Counted from the first letter of the stretch, positions 1-15,340 are shown. The stretch: 64,000 bases of DNA from Hevea brasiliensis (GCF_030052815.1 NC_079505.1:70950324-71014323); one strand, 5' to 3'. Translations and numbers: made by a program. Notes: generated by a model not told the origin, from the sequence alone.

Positions 1-91
1 TACTTAATGAGTTATCGGTAGGTGAAGTTCGGTAGTTCATTAGGTATTCTACGGGATCATGTTATACCTTACAGAGGGGTAAGGTGTGACA
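1..91 (+). repeat. Terminal fragment of a long LTR (same family as the LTRs at 20,717 and 30,692)
   Basis: These bases are the reverse complement of the first ~90 bases of the LTR copies at 20,717 and 30,692, with a few mismatches, and end in GGTGTGACA. They are therefore the element-sense 3' end of that LTR, here on the plus strand. The next bases (CTCGAAG...) are not the tRNA-Met primer-binding site seen next to the complete copy, so this is more likely a 3' LTR or solo LTR running off the left edge than a 5' LTR. Confidence 0.85.
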
Positions 92-900
92 CTCGAAGTT
101 TTGGTAGGATTTTATGGTTTGGGAGAAATCTAACCCAAAGTCAAAACGGGTTTAAACTTTCCGGACTCGATTTGCATAAATTGTTTGATGAAAATTTATG
201 AAATTGGTGTCTATAAAAAGCTTGTGCGATGTAAAACAAAAGGGAACAAGACACAATCCAATTGATGGTCGAAATTGCCGGAAACGACGAAGGAAGGTGA
301 AGAGTTGCATGCGCAAGTGAGGGGAGTTTGGAGCTCGTTTCTGGCTAGAAATGGGACTGCCGGCGGTGGGGGAAGGGCGCCGGGGGTGTGCCGGCAAGTG
401 AGGAATGTAGGGGAGGTGGTGGCCGGCGGTGGTCGAGATGGAGGAGAGAGAAAAGAATGAGAGCAGGGAGGGAGGTCAGGACACACAGGAGGAGAAGGGA
501 AGGAAAAAAAAAAAAGGATCAGTCTGATCCGGAGTAGTTTGATTCAGCCAGCTCGATTCAGAACACTAAAAATTTGATTTTTGCTTTACCCTGAAACCCA
601 AAACGAGGTCTAAATATTTTTAAAAAATTACAAAAAACTTAAAAAAAATTTATGAAGTTCAAAAATATTTTCAAACACACCACGTGGTTTTTAAATTAAT
701 TTTTAATAATCATTGAAATTAATTACCTTTAAAAAATAAAAACCTAATTTTTAAAAATATAAAAAAATCAAATTAAAATACTATAATATTTAATATATTA
801 AATATCAAAATTTATGTAAAAATAATTATTTAAAAATTTAGTTCGTTATAATGATTAAATGACTCTATAAGATTCCAGATATCCCTATTTCATATTAATA
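92..900. other. Unassigned segment with a TATA-like box and a GC-rich purine-biased stretch
   Basis: A TATA-like box (TATAAAA) lies at 212-218. It is followed by a GC-rich, strongly purine-biased stretch at about 275-480, unusual against the AT-rich surroundings. Short open frames run both ways here but none resembles a known protein and none has a clear continuation. The arrangement resembles a promoter plus leader of another retroelement or a relic gene. I cannot assign it. Confidence 0.3.
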
Positions 901-3302
901 AAATTCTGATCAGCACATGCGATGAACAAAACAATTAGTGAAGTAATCCGTACCTGCTACTTGCCAATGTTAACGTAAGCTATCAATATATTCAATGTCT
1001 GAGCTCAATTTTAAATTCAACATAACCTTTAAATTCCATAAACAAATGATAGAGAGTGTGATCTTACTTGGCAAATCTCGATGTGTACAGGCATTGGGAA
1101 AGGAATCTATGACTAAGAAATATAAACATACGTAGAGGCACAAATAACCAATCCCACTTCTGGTTATCCAAAAACTAGTGGACATAATTTAAAGAAGGGT
1201 ATAAAAATCTGGCTCGAACCCTTAAAACCCATAATTGAAATGGTTGAATTTACTGCATACAGAAATGCTAGACTTGTAAATTGTAAGATGGTCCACTAAA
1301 TGGCATGGAAAGTGGTGCACACACACACACAACCCCAGAAAGGTGCACATGCACATTGTGGAAGATGGAGAAATTGGGCCATTACACCAATTCAATTAAG
1401 AAAATGCGGTGGGGTAGGTGATTTTTCAGTTGAATTATTTCACATCTAAGCCAAAAGTTGGTGTACTCCAAAATGTTGGATAGAGAACATGTTTTAGAAG
1501 CTGATTCCAATCATAAATTTGATTGGATATTGACACGACCCGCCTCAAAATTTGATCTGAAATTGATAGGATTTATCTAAAAATCGACCCAAGCTTGATG
1601 AACTGGTCTCAAACAGCTGACTTTAGCTGAGCTAAACATAATGATGTTAACTCAGTCAGGTTAGATCTCAGTAAGATATTAGCTCAATAAATTCAAGCTC
1701 GGTATAACATGGTTTGAAGACAAATTCAGTTAAGTGCAGTAAGCGTGATTTTCAGCATAATACAATTCGATTAGCACAGAATAGCATGATTCTCAGATAC
1801 ATACATATAAGAAAGCGAGCTACTCGAAATTTATTATCAGAATCTTAGAATAATGCCAACAATCTTTACAATATTATAAATAGACTAAATAGCCAATCAA
1901 AGTACGTTTTCTCACTCTCACTATCCACTGTTTCAATGCTAAGAAAAACACCTCAAAACACTCTCTAACTTAAGTTTCAGAGTGGTTGCTGTTAGATTAT
2001 CGAACACTTTATTTCTTTGATTTTAAGTGATCAAAGATCTATCCAATAATTAGAGAATTCACAATAGCATCATATATCTATATAATTTTTTTTATTATTA
2101 TTTAGTTGAGTTGAGAATCATATTTAAACTCATGGTTTCACATTTATGAAAACAAGTCATCATATCATTGAACATTCTTTAAAAGAAAATGTCAAATTTA
2201 TAATTACATGTCTATATTCTTTGCGATAAATTTACGGTACTTTTATTAGAATCAATTATACTGCTTAATCATTATTTTTATAATAATTAAACTCAAAATT
2301 ACTATATCAAGTGCAAACATGCATAACGTGTAAAAAAATTGATGAGTGAGCACTTTACGCTACACATAAAAAGAAAGAGAAACGTTCGAACAGAGCAATT
2401 TTTTTTATATATATTTGGATATATGCATTCAATCAATCAATAAATATTATACCATTTAAAATTATATTAAGTTTTATAGATAAATGTATGTTCATGATTT
2501 TCAATTGATTAAATGTAAAATACTTTGAGGTAAGTAAGAATTTTTCAATTTGAATATCTCTCTTACGAGAGCATGATGTCCAATTTTTTTTAATTAATCT
2601 TAATTAATTTATGTTAATTTTTAAAAATCAAGGAAGAAGAATTCAACAGCAAAATCTCCAAATGAAATTAAATATGAACACGAAATCCATCTCAAGGGAA
2701 ATGACATAGAATTGAGACGTTAAAGATTGCGAAGGCAAATTAAAGAGGGTTGAATTCATGGCGGATTAAGCGGCAACAATTTTTATGCGATCCTCTAGAC
2801 CTTTAGTGACACTGACAATGATGGCGGGCAAGCTGTTCCCTTGAATGTGGAAAAAAGGCAGCTTTTCTAGTCAATGGGTGGACTGCATATTAATTACCCA
2901 TGTTTTGCCTCGGGCTAATATAGGTTTAATTTAATAATCTTTTATTAATTTATGTATAAAAAAAATTAATAAGGTATTTTTTATTAATTAATTAAGAGAC
3001 AAATTAATTAGCAAGATTATGCTTAAATTGAGTTAGAGAAAATCCTATTAAAATATAGCTCAAGATTATTCAAATTAAATTAATTAATAGAGATTTTTTA
3101 AAAAAATAATTAATTGAGAAACCCAGATAGTAATTAATTTTTTAATAATAATTTTTTATTATTTAGATTTAGAAAATAAAATTAATTAATGTATGAAATT
3201 TAGATTGCAATTAAAAATTAAATAATAATTATATATTAAAACAATTTAGGAAAGACATGAATAATTTATCATTATTAAGATTTGGAAGGTCAAATTAACT
3301 AA

Positions 3303-3320
3303 CACTACAAGAATTTACCA
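3303..3320. mobile_element. Possible CACTA-type transposon terminus (fragment)
   Basis: The bases CACTACAAGAATTTACC match the usual start of plant CACTA (CMC) elements, CACTACAAGAA. The following 200 bases carry repeated, partly inverted motifs of the ACAAATGGATTTTCAAC kind, as expected of subterminal repeats. No matching ...TTGTAGTG end or 3-bp duplication was found, so this is at best a fragment. Confidence 0.3.
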
Positions 3321-4695
3321 AAATATAAACGGATGCATTCTGTTTGTAATTACAAATGGATTTTCAACAGATATCACAATAAAAATAGAAATTGTTCAAT
3401 TTACAAACAGTTGAAAATCCATTTGAAAATTGCTTTATTTAAAAAAATTGTGAGATTTATAAACAGATTGTAAATTTATTTAAAATTCATTTGTAATTTA
3501 CAAATATATACACTTTTATTTATAAATTATCAAGTTTTAAAAAATCGAATGGACTCCATTGATCGGACTAATTAAATAAAAAATAAAATCAATAATATTA
3601 ATAATGTTGACGCAATTTTGGCAAGTCGGCACCATGCAAATTACGGCTTTATAATGCATTTTTCTCTCAAATTACTTCCTGCCGACGTTTTGTGTATTAC
3701 TTTTTAATGAATTTTAAATTTTTAACCAGGATTTATCTATTTTAGTAGTTTCTCTTTATATTTCATTGGAAATAAATCATTTATAATAAAAAATTTTAAT
3801 TAGATATTTATATAATTATATATTTAATTTTTTTTAAATCAAATATTTTTAGATTAAAAAAATTAAATTATTTCATTTTAAATGGCGACTCCATCACTCC
3901 GCGAACTTTTCATGAATAGTACACTTTATCGATAAATTTTTAAAAGTAAAAATTTCAATCATTTTATATATTATGAGAGTGAATACCATTTCTATCTTAA
4001 AAAAAAAAAAGAACATGTGTTTTAAATAATGATGAACCTAGAAATTATTTTAGAACTATATAAAAATAAATAATAAAATATTATTAAAAATAAAAAAATA
4101 TAATAAATAATTAGACTCAACGAAATTTAACACTTGAAAATTATAAAAAAAATGATATTATTATTAATACTATCAAAATATATATCTTTATATAAGTAAT
4201 TCAAAATCATTTATCAATTTATTACACCTAAAATTATATCATTTTATCTTGATAAAATTTATTATTAAAAATTAGAGTAAAATTTAATAAATAAATAAAT
4301 TTTAAATACATAATATGATTTTTTTTTCCTCAATTAATTATAATTTTTATATAAAAAAATGTATTTATTTATATATAGAAGGGGTCAATTAGGTTTGGAA
4401 AGATTACCAAATGAACTTCTCCTATAAACTTGTAGGTGTATTGTCGATATAGACTTTTGTTACATAAAAAACTTATAGTCAACAAAGCAAACATGACTGG
4501 TAGTAATGTCAGCATGAAGTATGAATGATTGGCAACATAACTACAGATATTTACTTAATCTTAAAAAAAAAAAAAAAAGTAGCCTAAAGCCAAGAACTAG
4601 GTTTTTTCTAGGATGGGTTCCATCGATTTTGACTCACGGCACCACTCTTGGATTGCTTACTATCACATAGTCCCTTAATGATATGATAAAAAAAG

Positions 4696-4726
<31 letters not shown>

Positions 4727-6203
4727 TAATACATAAGGTTTACGTGTTGCCTAGCCTGGCCATCTCAATCTTTTTGGTGGGTATGGCTAAGGCAGCTTTG
4801 ATAACAATCATTCATCGGCTTAATAGTTGATGATAAGGTGAATTTGAGAGAGATTTTAAATTTAAGTTTATAAATTATAAGTATAATATTTAACTTGAAA
4901 TCTTATAATTTATTATTTAAGTTTCATGATTTTTAGGTTATTATAAAAATTCAAGAGGTAATTAATCTAATTAACTAATAATTAAAATACACCTTCTCTT
5001 GATGACAAAAAAAAAACAAAAAAACTTTGATAAAATAATACTATTCAAATCTCTTCTTTAAACCAATCATGCCCAGATTTCAAGATGTACACCCATTATG
5101 TAACAAAAGTAATATTCTATTTCATGAACCCTTAATAAAGTTAATCTTCAGTTATCTCCAAAGTTAATTAAATTAATAATTAAGTATGTTTATTTTTATT
5201 AGCTTACTTTTAAATGAGATATATGTTTCTTTTTATTAACTTACTTTTAAATGAGATATATTTAAATTTAATTTTTTTATAAATTTAGTCTTCTTAAAAT
5301 TTTAAAAATATTCTTTTGAGAAATGTTCTTCTTTTTTTTTATCATAAATGAAACATATGTTAGATCACTTGAATTCAAATTTTTGAAGCAAAGTAGCTCC
5401 TTTTTCTAAATTCCCTCCCTCATCTATCTCCTTTTTCCTTTTTGAGCTTTTTCAGTGGTCACTAGTGTGTATTTTCACCATGATTATTTCTCTCTTTTTT
5501 GTTTTTTTTTTATATTTTTTAAATAATATCTATATTTAAATTATTTTAGAAAAATTTTATGTTTATTCTTAGTATATTTTTATTGATAGATTTGAGTTAT
5601 GTCGCCTCTTTTAGGATAATTTACTATCTCTTCTTCTGTGAGAATTCAATATTTTCTTATTCGTAAAATTTATTATTTTCTTCGTTGTGATGATTTATTT
5701 TTTCTTTTTTCTCATGAAGTTAAGGTGTTTTAGTGTATTATTTGAGTAGGAGTATAAAAATAGCTAATACAGATTTTATCTCAACGATGATATCAAAATA
5801 TGATGCTTTTTAAATTGGGCTCATAAAAAAAATTATTGAATCAAATAGTGATAAATTATTATTGAGTGGAGTATACTTTATATTGAATAATCAAATCAAA
5901 TGTTTTGTCAAATAATATTTTATATTTTATATAACCAAGTCCTTCAAATAAAAAAAAAATTTGCTATTATATTTTATATAAGTAAATTATAATTTACTTT
6001 TTTTTTCACAAAATTAGTATAAAATTTTGTGATTCAATTATATTCTGTCTCTATTTAATAAAAGTTTTATTTTTTATTTTTTTAATAAAAAACTTAAATT
6101 CAAGATCTCCAATCTTGAATGACTGTAATACCACTATAAATTAAAACTTTATTATCTTAATAATAATCAAATATTATCTTAAAAATCTTATCATTGAGGC
6201 TTT

Positions 6204-6205
<2 letters not shown>

Positions 6206-6262
<57 letters not shown>
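6206..6262. repeat. (AT)n microsatellite
   Basis: About 57 bases of uninterrupted alternating A and T. Tracts of this kind vary in length between individuals. Confidence 0.95.
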
Positions 6263-6266
<4 letters not shown>

Positions 6267-8410
6267 AAATTTAACTTTTTAGATATAATTTTAATACCAA
6301 TAAAATAAAATTAATCAGAAAAACTTATCTGTAACATTTTTTTACTACAATAAAGAAAAATTATATTAAAAAAAATTGCAAAGCAGGGCCAAATTTTAAT
6401 TGATTGAATGAGAAAAATATGCAATAATAGAGTCATGCTTTCCGATCAAAAAAATTGACACGTATTGTCTATAAACAATGGAAGGCATGATGGTGCCTCA
6501 ATAGTCATTTTCAATTTCAAACAAACGCCTGCTTGTCACCTTCTGCTCTTTTAACAAAGCCAAGTTAATTAATTAGCCTGCTTTTTTCTTCTTTTTAGTC
6601 TTTATATTAAAATTGCATCCATCCTGAATCTACGGCCTATTCAAGAACATAAATTATTATATATATTCCTATAAGATACAAATTAACAATGATGAAGGGC
6701 AGACCCCTGAAAGATCTACTTCTATATAAAATTAATATTCATATTATATAATAAAAGGGTTAATTTAGAAAAAGAAAATCTTTTAATTACATATTATTAA
6801 ATTATTGAATTAGTTTTAGACTTCACTTATTTTAAAAATATATTTTTTATAAAAATATTTTTTATTATTTAGATGTAATATTAAATAAATTATATATATT
6901 TATATTATATATATATAAATATTTTTTATATTTTAATAAAACTATTAAAATTTAAAAAATAAAAAATAACTTTCTCTTTACTTAAAGTAAGTAATTTTTC
7001 TTAAAAATAACTTAATTTTTTTTCTTTGATTAAGAAAATATTTTTTGTTTATTGGTGCCCAAAAGTTAGAAAATGCAAAAAATATTTTCAAGAAAATATG
7101 TTTTATAAAACAAATGGAGTCTTAATTAAATCATTAATTTTATAAGTTATTTCAAATTTTATGTAAATTAAAATGAATTGCAAATATTTTAGGCAAGAAT
7201 AATTTAAGTTAAATGCAAAATTTATCTAATCTAAATCCCAATTTAATTATTTGTTAAATTTAGTGTAATTATTGAGTTATTTATTTGGTTAAATTTAAAT
7301 GAAATTTTAATTTGAGATGTAATAATTTTTAAAATTAATTTAATTTTATTGATATTAAATGAAATCACTTAATTTCTATAAGGTCTAACAATAGTGACTT
7401 CATTAGAATAAAAATTAAAATTAAATATTTCGTTGACTATTTAATATTAATATTGACCATGGTGAATTAAGCCAATCAAAATTGCTAAACTTTCAAATTT
7501 TTTACCCATTATCATTCATTCATTCACATAAGATACAAATATAGAATGATGAAAACTAGACCCTTGAAATATTCATTTCTTGAACACGTTGATGTTATAA
7601 CAAGGATTGTTTGTATTTTCTCAAGAACATGGAGATTTAATTATTTATTATATTTTGTTTTAGTGATTGACGTGCTTCTTTTAGGTGATATTTCTATTCT
7701 GTCTTGTCAATTATTTTTCTTTCAAATCTTTTACTTAAATTATCAGTAGGGTCTCCATAATAATTCCTTTACATTAAAAAAAAGAATATAAAAGCGAAAA
7801 TAATAAAAAGCTTGGAGTTTCTTGCTTGGCTGCTTCAAAGAAAATATGAAAAATAAATAATCAACGCTAAAATGATCAACAGTTTGGAGACAAAAGGGCA
7901 GTTGGCTTCTTCATAGACCGAATATCTTGATTTTCTGCTTTTTTTTTTCCTCCTTGTGGAGTGAGTAGATGTTAATTAAGTCGATTTCAATAGTTCATCA
8001 ACCATACATTATTTATATCAATCCTATCTATTTAATAATTTGATTTAGGAAAATTATAATTATTTTTAAATTAAATTGTTAGTTTAAAAGTTTAATTATT
8101 TTTTTATTGAATTTTAAGTTTGTAATCTTTTAACTTTAAAAAATAAATTATTCAACTAAAATTCATTGATACTAAATTATTAATTTTAAGACCAATTTAA
8201 CTAATAAGTCAGTTTATTTTTTTGCTTTATTAATTAATATTTAATTCTTAAAATTTTAGTTTAACTGAAAAATTTGGGAATCAAATCTAATTGCAAATCA
8301 ATTTATCCTTAGAAATAAAAAAAATATCAAACCTGATCGATTCGGTTAATTTAGCTGCATGCCCTATGTTTTTTTTTTTTGTCATTTTTTTGATAAAATG
8401 GTGTCATTTT

Positions 8411-8924
8411 TAGGGGAGAGCAGTTTTCAGTTTAAACCGAAAAATTGAATCGAACCGATTCAATTCGATTCAATCGGTTTGATTTTAAAATTGAATCGAT
8501 TTGGTTTGGTTTATAATTTTGATAATTTCGATTAATCAGTTCGCTTCGGTTATTTTCATAAAAAATTAAAAAAATCGAACCGAACCGAAATTATTAATAT
8601 ATATAGGAAATCAAAGAAAATCCAATCAAATCGAATTGAATCGAACCGAACCGAAATCAAAGAAAACCGAACCGAACCTTAAGATTTTTGAGTTTTGATT
8701 TCTATTTTTTTTTGTTTTTATGTTTTATTATTTAGATTTAATGTTAAAAATATAAAATTTTATAAATTTCGATTTGATCGGTTTAAAACTGAACTGAACC
8801 GATATTTATCAATTCGATTTTCTCTTATTAATTGGTTAGTTCAGTTTTCAATATCTTTTATTTTCGGTTTTCAGTTTATCGGTTTAGTTCGATTTGAAAT
8901 CAAACCGACCGTTTACACACTCTA
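8411..8924. mobile_element. Non-autonomous hAT-like element, 514 bp
   Basis: The left end reads TAGGGGAGAGCAGTTTTCAGTTT and the reverse complement of the right end reads TAGAGTGTGTAAACGGTCGG, a loose terminal inverted repeat. It is flanked by an 8-bp direct repeat with one mismatch, GTCATTTT (8,403-8,410) and ATCATTTT (8,925-8,932). An 8-bp duplication and TAGGG-type ends are typical of the hAT superfamily. The interior is dominated by AACCGA/TCGGTT motifs in both orientations and carries no transposase. The 76-residue open frame at 8,695-8,925 is a by-product of these repeats. Confidence 0.6.
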
Positions 8925-8932
8925 ATCATTTT

Positions 8933-10760
8933 GTATAAATGGCAGACAATAATTAGTAATACGTGACAATATTTTGTATAACAAAAATTACAAAATGATC
9001 TTTTTTTTTGTCGGCGTTCTGAATATAACCGTTTCTCTAAAAGGTAAATACAAACTACTTTAATGTATATTTATTATTAGTGATTTTGAATAATTAATTT
9101 TGAAAAATGAAAGTCCACTAAAAATTACGTAATGTTAATGAAAATTCATGAGTAAATTAGACAAGTTAATTAAAAATTAAAATTATATATATATATTTTT
9201 CATTTATGAGTTAATATATTAAAATTAATTTATAAAAATTATAGTTATATATTAAGATAATATTAATTTAACATATTAATATTAATTTAATATTAATATA
9301 TCAATACTAATTTATAAAAAGTCATTATTTACATAAATTTAATATTAATAAACCCATTTGAAATTAAAATCTTTAACAATTTATTTTCTCCGTTCTTAAA
9401 TAAAATCGAGTTTAAAAATCATATTCAAAACTGACATTTAATTAAGAATAATTCATAATCAATAAATTTTAATTTAATGGCATTATAAATATAATTCATA
9501 AATGCATTGTCAAGAGGTAGGACGACCTCAACAAATGCCCTTAAAAAAACTCATTTAGTGGCATGAAAATCGACACTAGTCAAAGGCATTTTTTTTTTAA
9601 TTTTAAAGCAAATAGTGGTAGTTTCTAGGAATGACCTTTCTTGACAAGGACGAAGTCCACAATTTACGCAGGATTGGCCTCCATATTTTACTTAGATATG
9701 AATTTGAAGTCATGGGAGAGGATGCCAAGCTTGAATTAATGCACAGAAATGGGTATGAGTATGAATTTTAATGACCCAAACTTGGTGCAAACAACTTGCT
9801 TGCTGTGTGGTCTTGGTTGATTTAATGCGTGGAAGCAAAGAAGGAAAGCATGGTCTGATCAATTTTTATTATATTATATGATCTCATCTTTGAAATTCAT
9901 GTTTACCTTAGTTTAGTTGACTTGCAAGTGTAGACCACGTTATACTTTTTTTATAAATCATTCACCCTTCTCAATCTTTATTACTTCTTAAATATGTTCT
10001 TGTTAATGATATTTTAAGCCAATTAATGTGTATTCTTCCAAGTTTACTATTTTAAGGTAATTTTCCAAGATGATATGTGTATATAATTATCTCCTCCTGC
10101 TTTAATATAATATTTAATTTTTTTATTTATTTATGTACGTTCAAAATTTGTGACTGTTCTTCCCAACAATAACTTCTCTAAAGATTTAATCTGAATTCTT
10201 ATCTTAAAAGCATAATGAGTCTTATCACTGTACCTAATACTTGTTAGTTAATATTTAATTTTTTTTAATATAATTGGTTTCGAATAATATTCGAATTTGT
10301 GACCTTATAGATATAAAAACTTGTAATTTTTTTAAAAAATAAATTAATATTCAGTTATTGATGTATATGTGTTTTTTTAATAAAAAAAAAAATTAGTTGG
10401 GATTGAGCTATAAGATGTCTAGTTAGATAAAAATTTTCTTGGCAAGACTTTGGAAATAGAGAATTTTGAATTTGACATTACCAAATTACCTAAAAAAAAT
10501 AGCTAGATTATAGTGATTATTGGAGTATACTCTCGTTCATATAGCTTGAAGCAAAATTTTAGGTAGGATTACATGTCGGTTGTGGACATTCACATTATCT
10601 CAAAATCAACTGTAGGATTAAATGTTAAATTTTTCCAGAACCAGAACCAGAACGTACGTTGTAAATAAGACACATTTGTCCCGAAATGAACTTCGCAGCT
10701 GCCTTAACGTGTGACGTTAGGATTAGCTCAATTACAGGGTCATCAATTGATCTTAACCCC
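8933..10760. other. AT-rich intergenic DNA upstream of the BBE-like gene
   Basis: No gene seen. The last few hundred bases are the presumed promoter of the oxidase gene that starts at 10,818. The antisense open frame at 10,625-10,960 overlaps this promoter and the signal-peptide region of that gene, and has no recognisable motif. Confidence 0.6.
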
Positions 10761-10761
10761 T

Positions 10762-10769
10762 CTATAAAA
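10762..10769 (+). promoter_or_regulatory. TATA box of the BBE-like gene
   Basis: CTATAAAAT lies about 50 bases upstream of the start codon at 10,818. Transcription would start near 10,790-10,800, giving a short 5' leader. This is inferred from sequence and position only. Confidence 0.6.
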
Positions 10770-10772
10770 TAA

Positions 10773-12461
<1,689 letters not shown>

Positions 12462-12711
12462 AGATCTAAAATTAGCTTGTTTGGAGCGCCATGTGTCCCC
12501 AAATTTGTTTGGCTAAGTAAAGAGGAATAATAATTTTTACAGAAGATATTATTATATTATGGTTTAGAGTGTCGTTGACAAGTTTCTGTAAGGATTTTGT
12601 TGAACAAAATACTTGTTTTCTCTTGCTTTATTTTGTTTAAAAAATGCTAATGTAATAATTTTCTCTTTTAGATTGGTGATCTCGAGCGAGGTGTTTTTTC
12701 CCCTTCTAACG

Positions 12712-12717
12712 AATAAA
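12712..12717 (+). terminator. Candidate polyadenylation signal of the BBE-like gene
   Basis: AATAAA lies about 250 bases after the stop codon at 12,461, with T-rich DNA around it. An earlier AATAATAAT at about 12,524 is an alternative. Confidence 0.4.
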
Positions 12718-12719
12718 GA

Positions 12720-13960
12720 CTCATAAGGCTTCTGTAAAATGTCCCGTTTCAAGGGTTATTGTAGAAACTTTATTTCTTAGAAAATTAAGAAAATATTAAT
12801 TAATTTTTTAATAAATTTTTCTTAACTAAATCTATTTAATATGAACCTAATATATCTTGAAATTCATATATTAAATATATAAGTTCAAAATATTTATATT
12901 TTAAATTTATAATAAATTAAATTTAAATAAAAATTTTTCTTATTTTATTTTTAATGCATTTATCCTTTTCTTATCAACTTCCTGCATTCTGAGAATACTA
13001 TATAGATATTTTAATCAATTACAAGATTTTTTTTTCTTAAAATTAGATTATTTAATTATTTTTTTAATTTTATAAAAGAAAATAAAAAAACGTTTAAAAT
13101 GTGACGGAAGGAGAATTATTTTAATATTTATTAGAAAAATTAATTTTATTTAATTAATTTCTTTATTAAATTTAATAGTATTCCGTGTGTGGAATTTCTT
13201 ATTTTATGTTGGAAATTTAGAATAAGTAGATCCCACTTTACCAAAAGTCATCAAATTATGGTATTGCGAATTATGAAGGAGCTTAAAATAATTTTGCACC
13301 ACTTTTCAATGAGATGACTTCTAGAGGAAAATTAGCAAATGCCATAGCAACGCGACAAGGAATTAAAACCAAGGGAGAGGGAAAGCCTTTGTTTTCGGCT
13401 CTGGGCAGTTCGACGGTGCTGTAAGGGTATTTCATGGCTGGTTTTGTCTAGAGTGGTTTCTGGTTTGAGGTATCTGCATAGGTATAAGTTACAGGCCTTT
13501 ATCTTCTTTGCATCAAAGTTAAGTGTAATTTTGCCAATTGGGTCTTGCAATGCATTGGCAGGCAGTTTAAAAAGACTTTATATTAAAATTATGATTCTAT
13601 GTAAGATATTTTATATAAAATATAAATAAATCTCATAGAATTAAAACTCTTTTAATGAATCCCAAAAAATATGTAATTTTTTTAAAATAATTTAAAAAAT
13701 TATAATTATACACTAATCTTTTTTTATTAACTTATCATTTCATATAGATTATTACATAAAATTCCAATTTTAATATATAAAGTCTATAACTTAAGGACAA
13801 ATACTAGGCGGCTTTAGAATTACTCTCCAAGTTCCAAAAGTCATTTTGAGGATTCTTGAATTTTGCATCAAACTTATTTAAAATATCAAAAATACCTTTT
13901 TCTTTCCAGCAGTCCTAACCCACCATGCCAATCACGTGAATCCAATCCTCCTTTACCTAA
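12720..13960. other. Intergenic DNA; one less AT-rich patch not identified
   Basis: Mostly AT-rich. The patch at about 13,330-13,570 is less AT-rich and open on both strands for 60-70 codons (minus strand 13,332-13,550; plus strand 13,444-13,629), but I recognise no protein family and see no splice-site context. Confidence 0.4.
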
Positions 13961-15340
13961 AAATGACAATGGCGATGGTGTTTAAGAAAATCATCTTATT
14001 TAAATCTAAATCTAATTGATATTCTCAAAATTTAAATTCATTTAATTTTATATATTTTAATTATAAATTTATATATAAAATTATCTTTTTAATAATTTAT
14101 ATTTTAAAATTTTAATAATTTTATAAATATTTTATTTTAATTTAATTTTATATAAAATAAAATATATAAAAATTTATAAATATTATTATAAAAAAAATAA
14201 ATTTTATATTTAATTAAATATTTATATAAATGGATTCGAATAATGGATACCTAGCATATAAAATTTAAATCTAACTCAAACTCATCAGAGATATTAAATT
14301 TCAAACCCGAACATGTTTCAAATCTGATTATATACCACTCAAATCCATTTTATTAGGATTCAGTCGGATCAAATACCAGTAAAAACCCGACCTGTTGTCA
14401 TCTCTACCCCTACCTATAAATGGCAATACCCACAAAAATTACCCATTTGAATTTGATTAATAATCACACTACCTAAACCCATTACAAACTCATTTAAAAT
14501 TTATTTTCAATTATCTAAGTATATCCCTAAACCGATTATTATTATTCAAATAATACCTGAATATTTTTAATTTTATATTTTTTAATCAATAATCTACATA
14601 AAAAATATTTTTAATTAATAATTTATATTTTAAAATTTTAATAATTCTATAACATAAAAAATAATTATATAATATATATTTAATTAATTATTTATATAAA
14701 TAAGTTTGCGTAACAGGCATCGAATATGTTAAACCTGAACTCATCCCAAACTTGCCACGAGTATTATTATTCAAACACGAACCCATCTCAAATCTGATTA
14801 CATCTAAATTCATCATATTAGGATTTGATCAGGTAGATACCCTCAAATACTCGACCTATTGGTATTCATACCCCATCGCTAAATATGACAACGGATAAGG
14901 TACCCACAAAAATCACCCTACCCGAATCCGATTAATATTTTCAAAACCTGAACTCGTCATAAACCCAAATATTATTACTTGAAAAATACCTAAACTCGTT
15001 TAATTTTATATATTTTAATTAAAAATTTACATAAAAAATTATTTTTTATTAATAATTTATATTTTAAAAATTTAATAATTCCATAAAATACTTAAATTCT
15101 ATTTTATTTAAAATAAAAAATAGAAAAATTTATAAAAATTATTATAAAAAAACATATATTTATATTTAATTAAGTGTATATCTAAATGGGTTTGGATAAT
15201 GGATACTTAACATATAAAATCCGAACCAATCATGAATATTATTTTCAAATCCAAACTCATCTCAAATCCGTCTTATTATGTTCAATTAGATTGAGAACCC
15301 ATAAAAATCTGATATGTTACCATCCCTACCCATCACATAC
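13960..15340. repeat. Three diverged tandem copies of a repeat of about 450 bp
   Basis: Three successive segments (about 13,960-14,420, 14,420-14,890 and 14,890-15,340) follow the same order: a 'leading to TTTAATTTTATATATTTTAA' block, an AT-rich core containing AATAATTTATATTTTAAAA, a block like ATAAATGGGTTTGGATAATGG, then CAAATCTGATTA and a pyrimidine-rich end such as CATCCCTACCC. The copies are well diverged. The ends resemble plant non-autonomous hAT-type elements, but neither clean inverted ends nor target duplications are visible. Confidence 0.55.

Larger units (their letters stand above)
901..8402. other. AT-rich intergenic DNA, no gene seen
   Basis: No open frame of convincing coding character was found on either strand. 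Simple repeats include an (AC) tract near 1,318, an (AG) tract at 4,701-4,726 and a long (AT) tract at 6,206-6,262. The 67-residue open frame at 7,546-7,749 is AT-rich and hydrophobic with no recognisable motif, and I do not regard it as a gene. A sequence beginning TTGACACGACCCGCC near 1,531 resembles a retroelement LTR start but its other end was not found. Confidence 0.6.

Noticed and set aside
1531..1990. LTR-like start TTGACACGACCCGCC
   Set aside because: No matching second end, duplication or internal retroelement sequence was found, so I did not call an element.
4555..6260. Microsatellite-dense stretch considered as a CRISPR-like or satellite array
   Set aside because: Only simple (AG)n, (AT)n and poly-A/T tracts. 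There is no regular spacer-repeat pattern, and such arrays are not expected in a plant nuclear genome.
8695..8925. 76-residue plus-strand open frame
   Set aside because: It lies inside the AACCGA/TCGGTT repeats of the hAT-like element and is simple-repeat translation.
13332..13629. Overlapping antisense open frames in a less AT-rich patch
   Set aside because: No recognisable motif, no splice context and equal openness on both strands. Not enough to call a gene.
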